Source of the DNA: Martelella alba | GTDB taxonomy: Bacteria; Pseudomonadota; Gammaproteobacteria; Enterobacterales; Enterobacteriaceae | Direction: 5' to 3' | NCBI RefSeq assembly: GCF_005217455.1 | Contig: NZ_SZPQ01000001.1 | Span: 124,001 to 188,000, forward strand | Length of the DNA stretch: 64,000 bases | Shown: in pieces, positions 57,011 through 64,000 of the stretch | Layout of the letters: the number at the start of each line of letters is the position of its first letter | How positions within the stretch are numbered: the stretch's first letter is position 1 | Translations under genes and position numbers: made by a program | The notes under the pieces: model-generated | What the model was told of the DNA's origin: nothing | The model's input: the letters and a program-made list of their open reading frames with translations, nothing else | Database searches by the model: none

Positions 57011-57478
57011 ATGATTTCTTTCACCTGGCTTAAACGCCTCTTTAGCAAAGCGAGTACGAAAATGAGCGAAATTCAATCTGATGTGTTGCAAAGCACGCTT
57101 CCGGCAGCGGGAGCCGCCACGCCTGTGGTCGACCCGAATGCCGCAGGCGCGGCGCCGGGCCAGGTTGCCCAGACCGTGACGGTACAGGACAGCAATGCCG
57201 GCGCAGTGACGGAGGTTGTGCCGCCGCAGCCAGCCCCCGCGCCGGCCGCGCCGGAAGCCGCGTCCGAGAAGGATGTCATGTTTAACCGCGTCAAGGTGCT
57301 GCTCAAAGTGGCCGACCATGCCATTGATGAGGTGTGGGACGATTCCGTAGCGTATGTGAAAAAAGCGGCCAAGACGGAAGAGGAAATCGCCGACAAGCTG
57401 GAAACCATCCTGTTGGTCGCCGGGCACGACGTCAGCGACGTACTGGCCGATGCGATTGCGTTTGCCAAGAAATATTGA
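57011..57478 (+). CDS. Hypothetical Ala/Pro-rich phage protein
   Basis: The 155-residue product has a low-complexity Ala/Pro/Val middle (residues 30-88, PQPAPAPAAPEAAS) and a helical C-terminal domain (VLLKVADHAIDEVWDDSV and EEIADKLETILLVAGHD). ATG 57011 follows GAGGG; ATG 57062 has no clear ribosome-binding site. It breaks the usual gp27-terminase order and is not recognised. Confidence 0.65.
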   Translation: MISFTWLKRLFSKASTKMSEIQSDVLQSTLPAAGAATPVVDPNAAGAAPGQVAQTVTVQDSNAGAVTEVVPPQPAPAPAAPEAASEKDVMFNRVKVLLKVADHAIDEVWDDSVAYVKKAAKTEEEIADKLETILLVAGHDVSDVLADAIAFAKKY

Positions 57479-57495
57479 GTGGTGTTTCTGAACCC

Positions 57496-57521
57496 GAGTT
57501 TCGCCCGAACGGGCGTAACTC
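57496..57521. terminator. Hairpin between the 57011 gene and the antisense gene
   Basis: GAGTTTCGCCCG (57496-57507) pairs with CGGGCGTAACTC (57510-57521) with one T-T mismatch and a 2-base loop. There is no long T-run. It lies between convergent genes and could terminate either. Confidence 0.55.
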
Positions 57522-57532
57522 ATTGAGAAGAT

Positions 57533-58027
57533 TCACCACCCGCTTTTTAGCCTTGGGACGACAGGTATTTTTAGGGGCACTAGCTCGCTGAGAATCTCAG
57601 TTTGGCATCGAGGGCATTGGAGGGTTTTATGCGAATTCTTATAACCACCAAATTGCAATATGGATTTGATGTGTTGACCGTAGCAATTGGGACAAAGGTC
57701 ATGCACGGGTTCGGTGGCGCGATGTGCTTCGTTAAGACGATATACGAACGTTCCCGTGGGAAGCGCGCAAAGCGAATAGCGGGACTCGTCCACTATCTGT
57801 TTTTTAAGTGCCATGAGTTCAGCTTCAATCGTGTTTTTAACGCGAGAAATCGCCTCATAATCCGTTCGTAATTCAAATAGCTGTTCTTGAAGGGCGTCTA
57901 GCTGGGAACGAAGGTTAAAGACAGCGGTAGCTACAGCCACATCTTCTTTGGTCTTTAAGGCTGTATTTACCATATCGATTGAGGTTTTGAGTCCAGAAAT
58001 CGTTGTAACAATGGCTGTTAAATCCAT
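57533..58027 (-). CDS. Antisense coiled-coil/zinc-ribbon protein, probable cargo gene
   Basis: The 164-residue protein is encoded against the direction of all late genes around it. Residues 1-85 form a predicted coiled coil (LRSQLDALQEQLFELRTDYE, VKNTIEAELMALKKQI); the C-terminal part has two CxxC pairs, LCPNCYG and QCPRCQT, about 27 residues apart, a zinc ribbon. It has AAAGGAAAC before its ATG and its own upstream spacer, so it could be expressed in the lysogen. Proteins of this sort occur in enterobacterial prophages; the function is unknown, with host fitness or superinfection exclusion as possibilities. Confidence 0.72.
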   Translation of the reverse strand: MDLTAIVTTISGLKTSIDMVNTALKTKEDVAVATAVFNLRSQLDALQEQLFELRTDYEAISRVKNTIEAELMALKKQIVDESRYSLCALPTGTFVYRLNEAHRATEPVHDLCPNCYGQHIKSILQFGGYKNSHKTLQCPRCQTEILSELVPLKIPVVPRLKSGW

Positions 58028-58133
58028 GTTTGTTTCCTTTAGAAGTGAGCAACGCGAGGGGAGCGATTTAACGATATGCCCCTTCGGTTCGACTGAAAAG
58101 ACGATAACAAAGATATCTTGGAGAAGAGTTGGA

Positions 58134-58334
58134 ATGGCCGATCAGCTTATCAAAATCAGTCAAGAAAATTGGGTTATGGCCAGTGCCATCACCCGTGTAG
58201 AAAGCGGGTCTTATGGCGACGTCTATATCTGGGCCAATGGCGTGAAACTCTGGCTTGAACCCGGTTACGGTGAATCGTCCTGGCAAGCCAAAGACCGCAT
58301 CATCAATGCTATTAATGCGGCCTTAAAGGATTAA
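58134..58334 (+). CDS. Small hypothetical protein before the terminase
   Basis: A 66-residue protein (MADQLIKISQENWVMASAIT...) with a beta-rich start and a C-terminal helix; not recognised. GGAGAAGAG precedes the ATG. Its stop is 1 bp before the terminase ATG, so it is cotranslated with the packaging genes. The 106 bp between 58028 and 58133 must hold the promoter of the antisense gene. Confidence 0.65.
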   Translation: MADQLIKISQENWVMASAITRVESGSYGDVYIWANGVKLWLEPGYGESSWQAKDRIINAINAALKD

Positions 58335-58335
58335 T

Positions 58336-60036
58336 ATGGCTAGCCGGAAGAAAAGTAACCTTACTAAAAAGGAATTTGGCGCCCAACTTGAAGAGTTGGC
58401 CGCCTCGTTGCGTCGGTCGATTGAAGCCGAACAGGTCGGGTTCGACCCCTCGCCCGACGCCGTGCGCGAGCGCGGTGCGAAGGTCAAAGACCGGGTGACC
58501 GGGTTTCGCTATTTCGTGCAAAACTACTTCCCGCACTATATTCGCCATCATGATGAATCGGAGCTGCATAAGTTCCTGTTCCAGCGCTTGCCCGAAATCG
58601 TCAGCAATCCAGTCAGCCAGCAAGACGCCATCGCCGCACCGCGTGGCGAGGCTAAATCCACCATCGTCAGCCAGCTGTTTGTACTCTGGAATATTATCCT
58701 TGAGCTGAAACATTACCCGGTCATCATCATGGACAGTATCGACCAGGCCTATCCGATGCTCGAAGCCATCAAGGCCGAGCTGAGCTGGAATCCCCGCCTG
58801 AAGATGGATTTTCCCAATGCATGCGGCGCGGGGCGGGTCTGGCAGATGGGGACCATCCTGACCGCCACCGACATCAAGGTGCAGGTCGCTGGCAGCGGTA
58901 AAAAACTGCGCGGTCTGCGTCATGGCCCTTATCGCCCCGACCTGGCGGTACTGGATGATATCGAGAATGACGAGCTGGTCCGCAACCCAGACCAGCGCGA
59001 CAAGCTGGACAACTGGCTGAAAAAGACCGTCCTGCCCCTGGGCGAGGCCGGCGGCAAGTTCGATGTGATCTACATCGGCACCATCCTGCATTACGACTCG
59101 GTGCTGTCCCGGACGCTAAAAAACCCGCTCTGGCGCCGGCGGCGGTTCAAGGCGATGATCCAATGGCCCTCGGACATGACGCTGTGGGAAAAGTGGGAAG
59201 AAGTGCTGCGCAACAACGAGGAGGACGGCGAAGTCCTGGCCCGCGCCTTCTATGAGCTGCATCGCGACGAGATGGACGCCGGCGCGGTGGTGTCCTGGTC
59301 GGCGCGCCCGCTCTATACACTGATGTTGATCCGCGCCCGTGACGGCCATTCGACTTTCGATAGCGAATACCAGAATGACCCGGTCAGCGGCGAAGATGCG
59401 CCGTTTGCGAATTGCATTACTTTCTGGGTAAACAGGTTAAGTGAATGGGTCTTTTTTGGCGCCATTGACCCGAGCCTGGGCAAGAACGGCAACAGTCGCG
59501 ACCCTTCGGCGCTGCTGGTCGGCGGATTCAACCGGATGACCCGCGTGCTGGACGTGGTAGAGGCGGCCGTCAAAAAGCGCCTACCGGATAAAATCATCTC
59601 CGACACCATCGAATTGCAGCGCGAATATCGCTGTCTGTGCTGGTCGGTGGAGGCGGTGCAGTTCCAGGAATTCCTGCGCACCGAGCTGGTCAAGCGCTCC
59701 GCAGAATTAGGCGTCCCTGTGCCGGCCATGCCGGTTATCCCGCATTCGGATAAGCTGTTGCGTATCGAGTCCCTGCAACCGCATGTCTTCAACAAGCTGA
59801 TACGGCTGCATCCGTCGCAGACCACGCTTATCGAGCAATTGCGCCATTTCCCCAAGGCCGATCACGATGACGGCCCGGACGCCCTGCATATGCTCTGGGC
59901 GCTCTGTAATTCCTTCGGTTCAATGGACGGATTTCGTCACGTACCCAAACGCCCTGACAATGAGAAAGACGATGATGACAGCAGACATTCTGACCGGGCC
60001 CGCAAATACGGCCGCTTTGGCAGTGGAGGATGGTAA
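58336..60036 (+). CDS. Large terminase subunit (Mu gp28-like)
   Basis: This 566-residue ATPase-nuclease packages phage DNA. Walker A is APRGEAKST near residues 98-106, Walker B is LAVLDDIEND near 211-220, and the C-terminal RNase H-like nuclease starts with FFGAIDPSLGKNG and ends with HDDGPDALHM, giving the metal aspartates. It matches the gp28 group of Mu-like phages. The portal ATG overlaps its stop. Confidence 0.92.
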   Translation: MASRKKSNLTKKEFGAQLEELAASLRRSIEAEQVGFDPSPDAVRERGAKVKDRVTGFRYFVQNYFPHYIRHHDESELHKFLFQRLPEIVSNPVSQQDAIAAPRGEAKSTIVSQLFVLWNIILELKHYPVIIMDSIDQAYPMLEAIKAELSWNPRLKMDFPNACGAGRVWQMGTILTATDIKVQVAGSGKKLRGLRHGPYRPDLAVLDDIENDELVRNPDQRDKLDNWLKKTVLPLGEAGGKFDVIYIGTILHYDSVLSRTLKNPLWRRRRFKAMIQWPSDMTLWEKWEEVLRNNEEDGEVLARAFYELHRDEMDAGAVVSWSARPLYTLMLIRARDGHSTFDSEYQNDPVSGEDAPFANCITFWVNRLSEWVFFGAIDPSLGKNGNSRDPSALLVGGFNRMTRVLDVVEAAVKKRLPDKIISDTIELQREYRCLCWSVEAVQFQEFLRTELVKRSAELGVPVPAMPVIPHSDKLLRIESLQPHVFNKLIRLHPSQTTLIEQLRHFPKADHDDGPDALHMLWALCNSFGSMDGFRHVPKRPDNEKDDDDSRHSDRARKYGRFGSGGW

Positions 60037-61607
60037 TGGGTAAGATTGTAGATCAGTACGGACGCCCGTTTGACAAAGCCGTCACCCAGGCGCCGCAAAC
60101 CACCCGGTTGATTCAGTTAAACCGGCAATATCCGGATCACCCCTCCCGGGGTCTGACCATTCGCCGGCTGCCGCGCATTCTCCGGGAGGCCGAACAGGGT
60201 TACCTTTCCGCCCAAGCCGACCTGTTCGATGACATGGTTGAAAAGGACGGCCACATTTTTTCCGAGATGGCCAAGCGCAAAAACGCGTTGCTGGGGCTGG
60301 ACTGGAGCATCGAGCCGCCCCGCAATCCTTCGGCCGATGAGAAAAACAGCGCCGCGATGGTCCAGGAGTGGTTCGACAGCCTGGATAACCTGGAGGACAT
60401 CATCTTGCAGGCGGCGGACGCCATCGGCCATGGCTTCAGTTGCCAGGAGCTGGAATGGGAGCTGGAGGAAAATATCTGGCTGCCGTCGGCCGCGTATCTG
60501 CGTCCGCATCGCTGGTTTGAGGCCCGGCCGGACCTGGGCGATCATATCCGACTATCGGATGGAACCATCGGCGGTGCGGAACTCTGGCCCTTCGGTTGGA
60601 TGGTGCATAAGCACAACGCCAAAACCGGCTTTACCGGCCAATCGGGGTTGTACCGCGTGCTGGTCTGGCCCTATCTCTTCAAGAATTTTGCTTCTCGCGA
60701 CCTGGCGGAATTCCTGGAAATCTACGGCCTGCCGGCACGGGTCGGCACTTATATGCCGGGCGCCACGGACCAGGACAAGGATGCGCTCTATGAGGCCTTG
60801 ATCATGCTCGGCCATAACGCCTCGGGCGTCATCCCCCAGGGAACTCAAATCGATTTCAAAAGTGCCGCCAGTGGCCAGGTTGACCCGTTTGTGGCCATGA
60901 TCGACTGGTGCGAACGGACCGAGTCCAAAGTCATTTTAGGCGCGACGCTGACCAGCCAGGCGGACGGTAAAACGTCGACCAATGCCCTGGGCAATGTGCA
61001 TAACGAGGTGCGTCATGACATCCTGGTGGCCGATGCCCGGCAGCTTGAAGGATTTTTTCGCGGCATGATTGATATGCTGCTGCGCATCAATGGGTATGAG
61101 GTCCCACGCCGCCGCTTGCCCAGCCTGTTGTTTGATACACGCGACATCGAGGATATTGAGTCGTTTTCCACCGGCGTGAAAAACCTGGTGGATGCCGGCC
61201 TCAAAACCATGCCGGCGTCCTGGGTGCATAAAAAGCTCGGCATCCCGGAGCCGCAGAATGGGGAAGAGGTGTTGCAGGTCGCCGCGCCGCCGGCCGCCGC
61301 AGCATCCCCGGCCGCGCTCAACCGCACCTGGCGCAAGCTGGTCGCACTGACCAGCGCCAATGAACTGGCCGACCCTGCCCAGGACGCGCTCGACAATGGC
61401 CGGCCGGTGCCGGAGGCCATCGCCGGCGCCATGGAAAAACTCACCGCGCCGCTGGTCAACGCTCTGCAAGCCGGCCAGACGCCGGATGACGCCTTAAACA
61501 TCATCGCGGCCAGCTACCCGGACCTGGACGACGCCGAACTGCTGACCCTGCTGGAGCAGGCCATTTTCGTCGCCGACATCTGGGGGCGTCTCAATGCCGA
61601 CCGCTGA
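60036..61607 (+). CDS. Portal protein (DUF935, Mu gp29-like)
   Basis: The 523-residue portal forms the dodecameric DNA entry pore of the head. Features of DUF935 include KIVDQYGRPFDK, YPDHPSRGLTIRRLPRILREAEQG (here split), DWSIEPPRNPSADEK, FASRDLAEFLEIYGLPARVGTY and LTSQADGKTSTNALGNVHNEV. Start at ATG 60036 with GGAGG 6 bp upstream; ATG 60030 lies two codons earlier. Confidence 0.92.
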   Translation: MGKIVDQYGRPFDKAVTQAPQTTRLIQLNRQYPDHPSRGLTIRRLPRILREAEQGYLSAQADLFDDMVEKDGHIFSEMAKRKNALLGLDWSIEPPRNPSADEKNSAAMVQEWFDSLDNLEDIILQAADAIGHGFSCQELEWELEENIWLPSAAYLRPHRWFEARPDLGDHIRLSDGTIGGAELWPFGWMVHKHNAKTGFTGQSGLYRVLVWPYLFKNFASRDLAEFLEIYGLPARVGTYMPGATDQDKDALYEALIMLGHNASGVIPQGTQIDFKSAASGQVDPFVAMIDWCERTESKVILGATLTSQADGKTSTNALGNVHNEVRHDILVADARQLEGFFRGMIDMLLRINGYEVPRRRLPSLLFDTRDIEDIESFSTGVKNLVDAGLKTMPASWVHKKLGIPEPQNGEEVLQVAAPPAAAASPAALNRTWRKLVALTSANELADPAQDALDNGRPVPEAIAGAMEKLTAPLVNALQAGQTPDDALNIIAASYPDLDDAELLTLLEQAIFVADIWGRLNADR

Positions 61608-62862
61608 CGGCGTTGATCTCAGTTACGCCCTCGGTCTGCGTCCCGAGGCGGCTATCGAGTATTTCCAGTCAAAGGGCTATGCCATGGGCTTTAACTGGCA
61701 TGACGTCGAAGCCCGGGCGCACGCCACCGCGTTCACGGTGGCCGGCGTGCTCAAGCAGGACATCTTGGAGGATATCCGGGGAAGTCTGCAAGACGCACTG
61801 GCCAACGGCAAAACGCTGGAGCAGTTTCGCCGCGATCTCACCCCGACTTTGACGCAAAAGGGCTGGTTGGCCGATAAAGCCAAACTGGTTGCCGATGACG
61901 ACGGCGTGCTGGAAGGCAAGCAATTGACGCCGCGCCGGCTGCGCACCATCTTTGAAACCAATATGCAGGCCGCGTACGGCGCCGGGCGTTACGCCGAGCA
62001 AATGGCCAATGTCGCCGACCGGCCGTTCTGGACGCGTGTGGCGGTGATGGACCTCCGGACTCGCCCGGCGCATGCCGCCCTGAACGGACTGACCGCCCGC
62101 TATGATGACCCCATCTGGCAATTTTCCTACCCGCCCGACGGCTATCATTGCCGCTGCCGCATCCGCGCCCGGACGCAAAAAGACGTCGACCGCAACAACA
62201 TCACCGTCTGGTCGAGCGAGGGTCATCTCGAAACCGTGCAGCAGGCCTGGGGCCCGGACGACACCCGCGAGGTTCAGGCGTTCCGCTACAAAGACCAACT
62301 CTATACCCCCGATGCCGGCTTTGGCCACAACCCGGGCCAGGGCTGGCTGGCCGGTCTCGGTCAGCGGTTGATGGACCGCTCCGCCTCGGCGCCGCCGGCG
62401 CTGGCCGTCCAGGCGGTGCGCGAGACGCTCTCCGAGCCGCAGCTGCTGGACGCGCTGACCGGCGACATGCGCAAATTCGTCGACCAGACGCTGCTGCGCG
62501 AGCCGACCGGCTCGTTGCGCCACACCGGCGCCATCAGCCAACGCGTACTGGATGGGCTGAACCGAAGGGGTCTGGCGCCCAGCTCCGCCGTGCTGACGGT
62601 CACCGACAGCGCGGTGACGACCGCGCCGGGTCCGGTCTGGGAGACGCTACCGGCGCAATTGCGCGAGCCGGTGGCGGTACTGCTGGACGATACCGACCTG
62701 GTCTATGTCATCCGCGCCGAGGACGCCCTGCACGCGGTGCGGGCCACGGCGGGCGATGCCGTCACCGGCTACACCCTGCAACTGTCCGACAGCGGCCGGG
62801 CGCTGACGCCGGCGGCGCTGGAGAGCCTGAACACGCTGCCGGTCCTGGAAGGGGCGTTATAA
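61594..62862 (+). CDS. Head morphogenesis protein (SPP1 gp7 family, Mu gp30-like)
   Basis: The 422-residue minor head protein has the gp7 domain: FETNMQAAYGAGRYAEQM, PFWTRVAVMDLRTRPAHAAL and YPPDGYHCRCRIRARTQKDV, the last a zinc-binding-like CRC motif. It overlaps the portal gene by 14 bp. The C-terminal region contains a barnase-EndoU-ColicinE5-like stretch by appearance only, which I do not assign. Confidence 0.9.
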   Translation: MPTADGVDLSYALGLRPEAAIEYFQSKGYAMGFNWHDVEARAHATAFTVAGVLKQDILEDIRGSLQDALANGKTLEQFRRDLTPTLTQKGWLADKAKLVADDDGVLEGKQLTPRRLRTIFETNMQAAYGAGRYAEQMANVADRPFWTRVAVMDLRTRPAHAALNGLTARYDDPIWQFSYPPDGYHCRCRIRARTQKDVDRNNITVWSSEGHLETVQQAWGPDDTREVQAFRYKDQLYTPDAGFGHNPGQGWLAGLGQRLMDRSASAPPALAVQAVRETLSEPQLLDALTGDMRKFVDQTLLREPTGSLRHTGAISQRVLDGLNRRGLAPSSAVLTVTDSAVTTAPGPVWETLPAQLREPVAVLLDDTDLVYVIRAEDALHAVRATAGDAVTGYTLQLSDSGRALTPAALESLNTLPVLEGAL

Positions 62863-63407
62863 TGGCGCAACATGAAATCGTCTTTGACGTCACCGACTTC
62901 GCGCATTCGCTCGGCGAACTCATCAACAAGCTGGAGCACCGCCAGCCACTGATGCGCGAGCTGGCGGGCTTGATGTGGGACGCCGTCGAGGAGAACTTCG
63001 CCCAGCAGGGCCGTCCGAAATGGATGGGCTGGAGCCCACGCTATGCCAAGCGGCGCGGTCCCGGCCAAATCCTGCAACGCTCCGGACGGCTGGCCACGTC
63101 TATCATGCCCTACAGTGATAACGACTGGGCGATGGTCGGCACCAATGTTGTCTACGCCGGCATCCACAACAACGGCGGCAAAATCAATATCCCGGCCCGC
63201 AGCCAAAAGGCGTATTACAAGAACGACAAGGAAGGGAAACGCATCAATCGTTTCGCCAAAAAGGACGGCGCCGATCATTCGACCTGGCACACGCTGCCGT
63301 CGTACACCATCAACATGCCCCGGCGCGAATTCATGCGTCTGACCGAAACGGACGTGGAAGACATGGAAGAAAAAGCGCAGGACTATTTCAGCCAGATTTA
63401 CCGGTAA
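62862..63407 (+). CDS. Virion morphogenesis protein gpG-like
   Basis: The 181-residue protein begins MAQHEIVFDVTDFAHSL and has WMGWSPRYAKRRGPGQILQRSGRLATSI and VVYAGIHNNGGKINIPARS, the phage virion-morphogenesis (gpG) pattern, which acts in tail or head completion in Mu. The start overlaps the gp30 stop (TAATG). The frame is open far upstream across gp30 and should not be read as one protein. Confidence 0.88.
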   Translation: MAQHEIVFDVTDFAHSLGELINKLEHRQPLMRELAGLMWDAVEENFAQQGRPKWMGWSPRYAKRRGPGQILQRSGRLATSIMPYSDNDWAMVGTNVVYAGIHNNGGKINIPARSQKAYYKNDKEGKRINRFAKKDGADHSTWHTLPSYTINMPRREFMRLTETDVEDMEEKAQDYFSQIYR

Positions 63408-63646
63408 TTCTCCCGCAATCATAAAACGCGCTAAACGGCCCGCTACGCCGTTGACGCCGCAAACGGCCATGATGGTGCGTCTAAACCCCCTCCGTGCGTT
63501 TTTAAAAGCAGTTTAAAAACGATTAGCGCTATTGCCACCCACCGTTCATGAGTGACATCATGATCCGGCGATATATTCCCTCCCTTCAATCCGGACTGAA
63601 CCCCTTCACCTTATTGCGCGTGCCGCCCTTTGCTACTGTCAGCGGC
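63408..63646 (+). promoter_or_regulatory. Gap with the second putative late promoter (P-I) before the protease
   Basis: This 239-bp spacer contains the exact second copy of the 21-bp late box at 63595-63615, followed 16-17 bp later by GCTACT (63632-63637) in the place of GATACT at the first copy. A short T-rich region with TTTTTAAAAGCAGTTTAAAAA near 63499-63520 precedes it. No gene is seen. Confidence 0.7.
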
Positions 63647-64000
63647 ATGAAAACGCGCATCGCTTCACTCTCACTTGCCATCAACGCCGCCAGTCGCGGG
63701 GTCATCCAGCTGTTGCCGGCCGGTACCTTCCGCGCCGCCGACGGCCGGCCGGCGGAATGCGATGCCTGGCATATCGATGCCGGCAGCGCGGCCGTATTGA
63801 TTGCCCAGGCCAATGCCCGGCAAACGCCCTATGTCATCGACTACGAGCACCAGACGCTGCTGGCGGCCAAAAACGGCCAGCCGGCGCCGGCCTCCGGCTG
63901 GTTCAAAACGCTGGAATGGCGTGAGGGCGAAGGGCTGTTCGCCGTTGACGTGGACTGGACCGCTGCCGCCGCCAGCGCCATCGATGCCAACGAGTACAAG
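63647..64000 (+). CDS. Phage head maturation protease (Mu gpI-like), 5' part
   Basis: The frame is cut by the end of the window after 118 codons. It starts MKTRIASLSLAINAASRG and has WHIDAGSAAVLIAQANARQ and YVIDYEHQTLLAAKNGQPAPASGW, the signature region of Mu-type gpI protease/scaffold proteins. Such proteins process the head and, from an internal start, supply scaffold. The gene follows the late box directly, as in Mu. Confidence 0.88.
   Translation, partial: MKTRIASLSLAINAASRGVIQLLPAGTFRAADGRPAECDAWHIDAGSAAVLIAQANARQTPYVIDYEHQTLLAAKNGQPAPASGWFKTLEWREGEGLFAVDVDWTAAAASAIDANEYK

Larger units (their letters stand above)
44045..64000. mobile_element. Mu-like transposable prophage (left part; continues past the window)
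   Basis: Gene order is that of Mu-type phages: minus-strand repressor, Ner, transposase A, target-choice ATPase B, small early genes, GemA, Mor, endolysin-holin-Rz, gp25-gp27, large terminase, portal, gp30, gpG, protease. Tail genes and the right end are outside the window. The left boundary is approximate; no 5-bp target duplication can be verified without the right end. All replication and head genes seen look intact. Confidence 0.93.

Noticed and set aside
57602-57871. Plus-strand frame opposite the coiled-coil gene
   Set aside because: Basic, low-complexity and antisense to a gene with clear coiled-coil and zinc-ribbon features.
62148-63407. 419-codon frame spanning gp30 and gpG
   Set aside because: The first 238 codons are an Arg/Gly-rich shadow of gp30; only the part from ATG 62862 has phage protein features.

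Overview
The window is a piece of an enterobacterial chromosome (Enterobacterales). Gene content and order in the left two thirds follow the E. coli yhbY-to-yhbO region and then the leuQPV-rsmC-holD-rimI-prfC-osmY region. The GC-rich third positions, the joining of blocks that lie far apart in E. coli, and the divergence of the proteins suggest a Sodalis/Pectobacteriaceae-like lineage. That placement is an inference from memory of the families and no search was run.

Layout. (1) 1-6235: yhbY, rlmE, ftsH, folP, glmM, secG and tRNA-Leu(GAG). (2) 6474-17359: an island that does not belong to the E. coli order. It lies between tRNA-Leu(GAG) and the initiator tRNA, where E. coli carries argG/yhbX. 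It encodes a class I/II aminotransferase, the three subunits of 5-oxoprolinase (PxpA, PxpB, PxpC), a polyamine-type ABC importer whose two permeases are fused, a GntR/FCD regulator, a DapA-family lyase and an N-acyl-D-amino-acid deacylase. A perfect TTGGTATACCAA palindrome sits in the divergent promoter region and is the likely operator. (3) 17533-29829: the metY-rimP-nusA-infB-rbfA-truB-rpsO-pnp-nlpI-yrbN-deaD translation and RNA-decay block, with clear promoters, terminators and the pnp leader hairpin. (4) 29989-35931: yhbW, the oxygen-independent ubiquinone genes ubiV/ubiU and divergent ubiT, then yhbS, yhbQ, yhbP and yhbO. (5) 36229-37344: a membrane diguanylate cyclase. (6) 37884-43811: three tRNA-Leu(CAG) genes, rsmC, holD-rimI, prfC, osmY with a long leader, ytjA and a divergent CsbD-like gene.

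(7) About 44045 to beyond 64000: a Mu-type transposable prophage, entered from its left end and cut off by the window inside the head protease gene. It has a LexA/CI-like repressor on the minus strand, a Ner-like DNA-binding protein, a MuA-type DDE transposase and MuB ATPase, a run of small, often stop-start-coupled early genes, GemA, a Mor-type activator, a lysis cassette (GH19 endolysin with an EF-hand loop, holin, Rz with Rz1 embedded), and the head genes up to the protease. Two near-identical 21-bp boxes stand immediately before the endolysin and before the protease, exactly where Mu has its lysis and head late promoters. Two genes look like cargo: an AT-rich exported Sel1-like protein at 54031 and a minus-strand coiled-coil/zinc-ribbon protein at 57533.

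The most interesting signals are the repeated late-promoter box with only one Mor/C-type activator visible, a lambda-like operator set in a Mu-like phage, the EF-hand endolysin, the catabolic island with its single operator, and the antisense cargo gene in the middle of the head operon.
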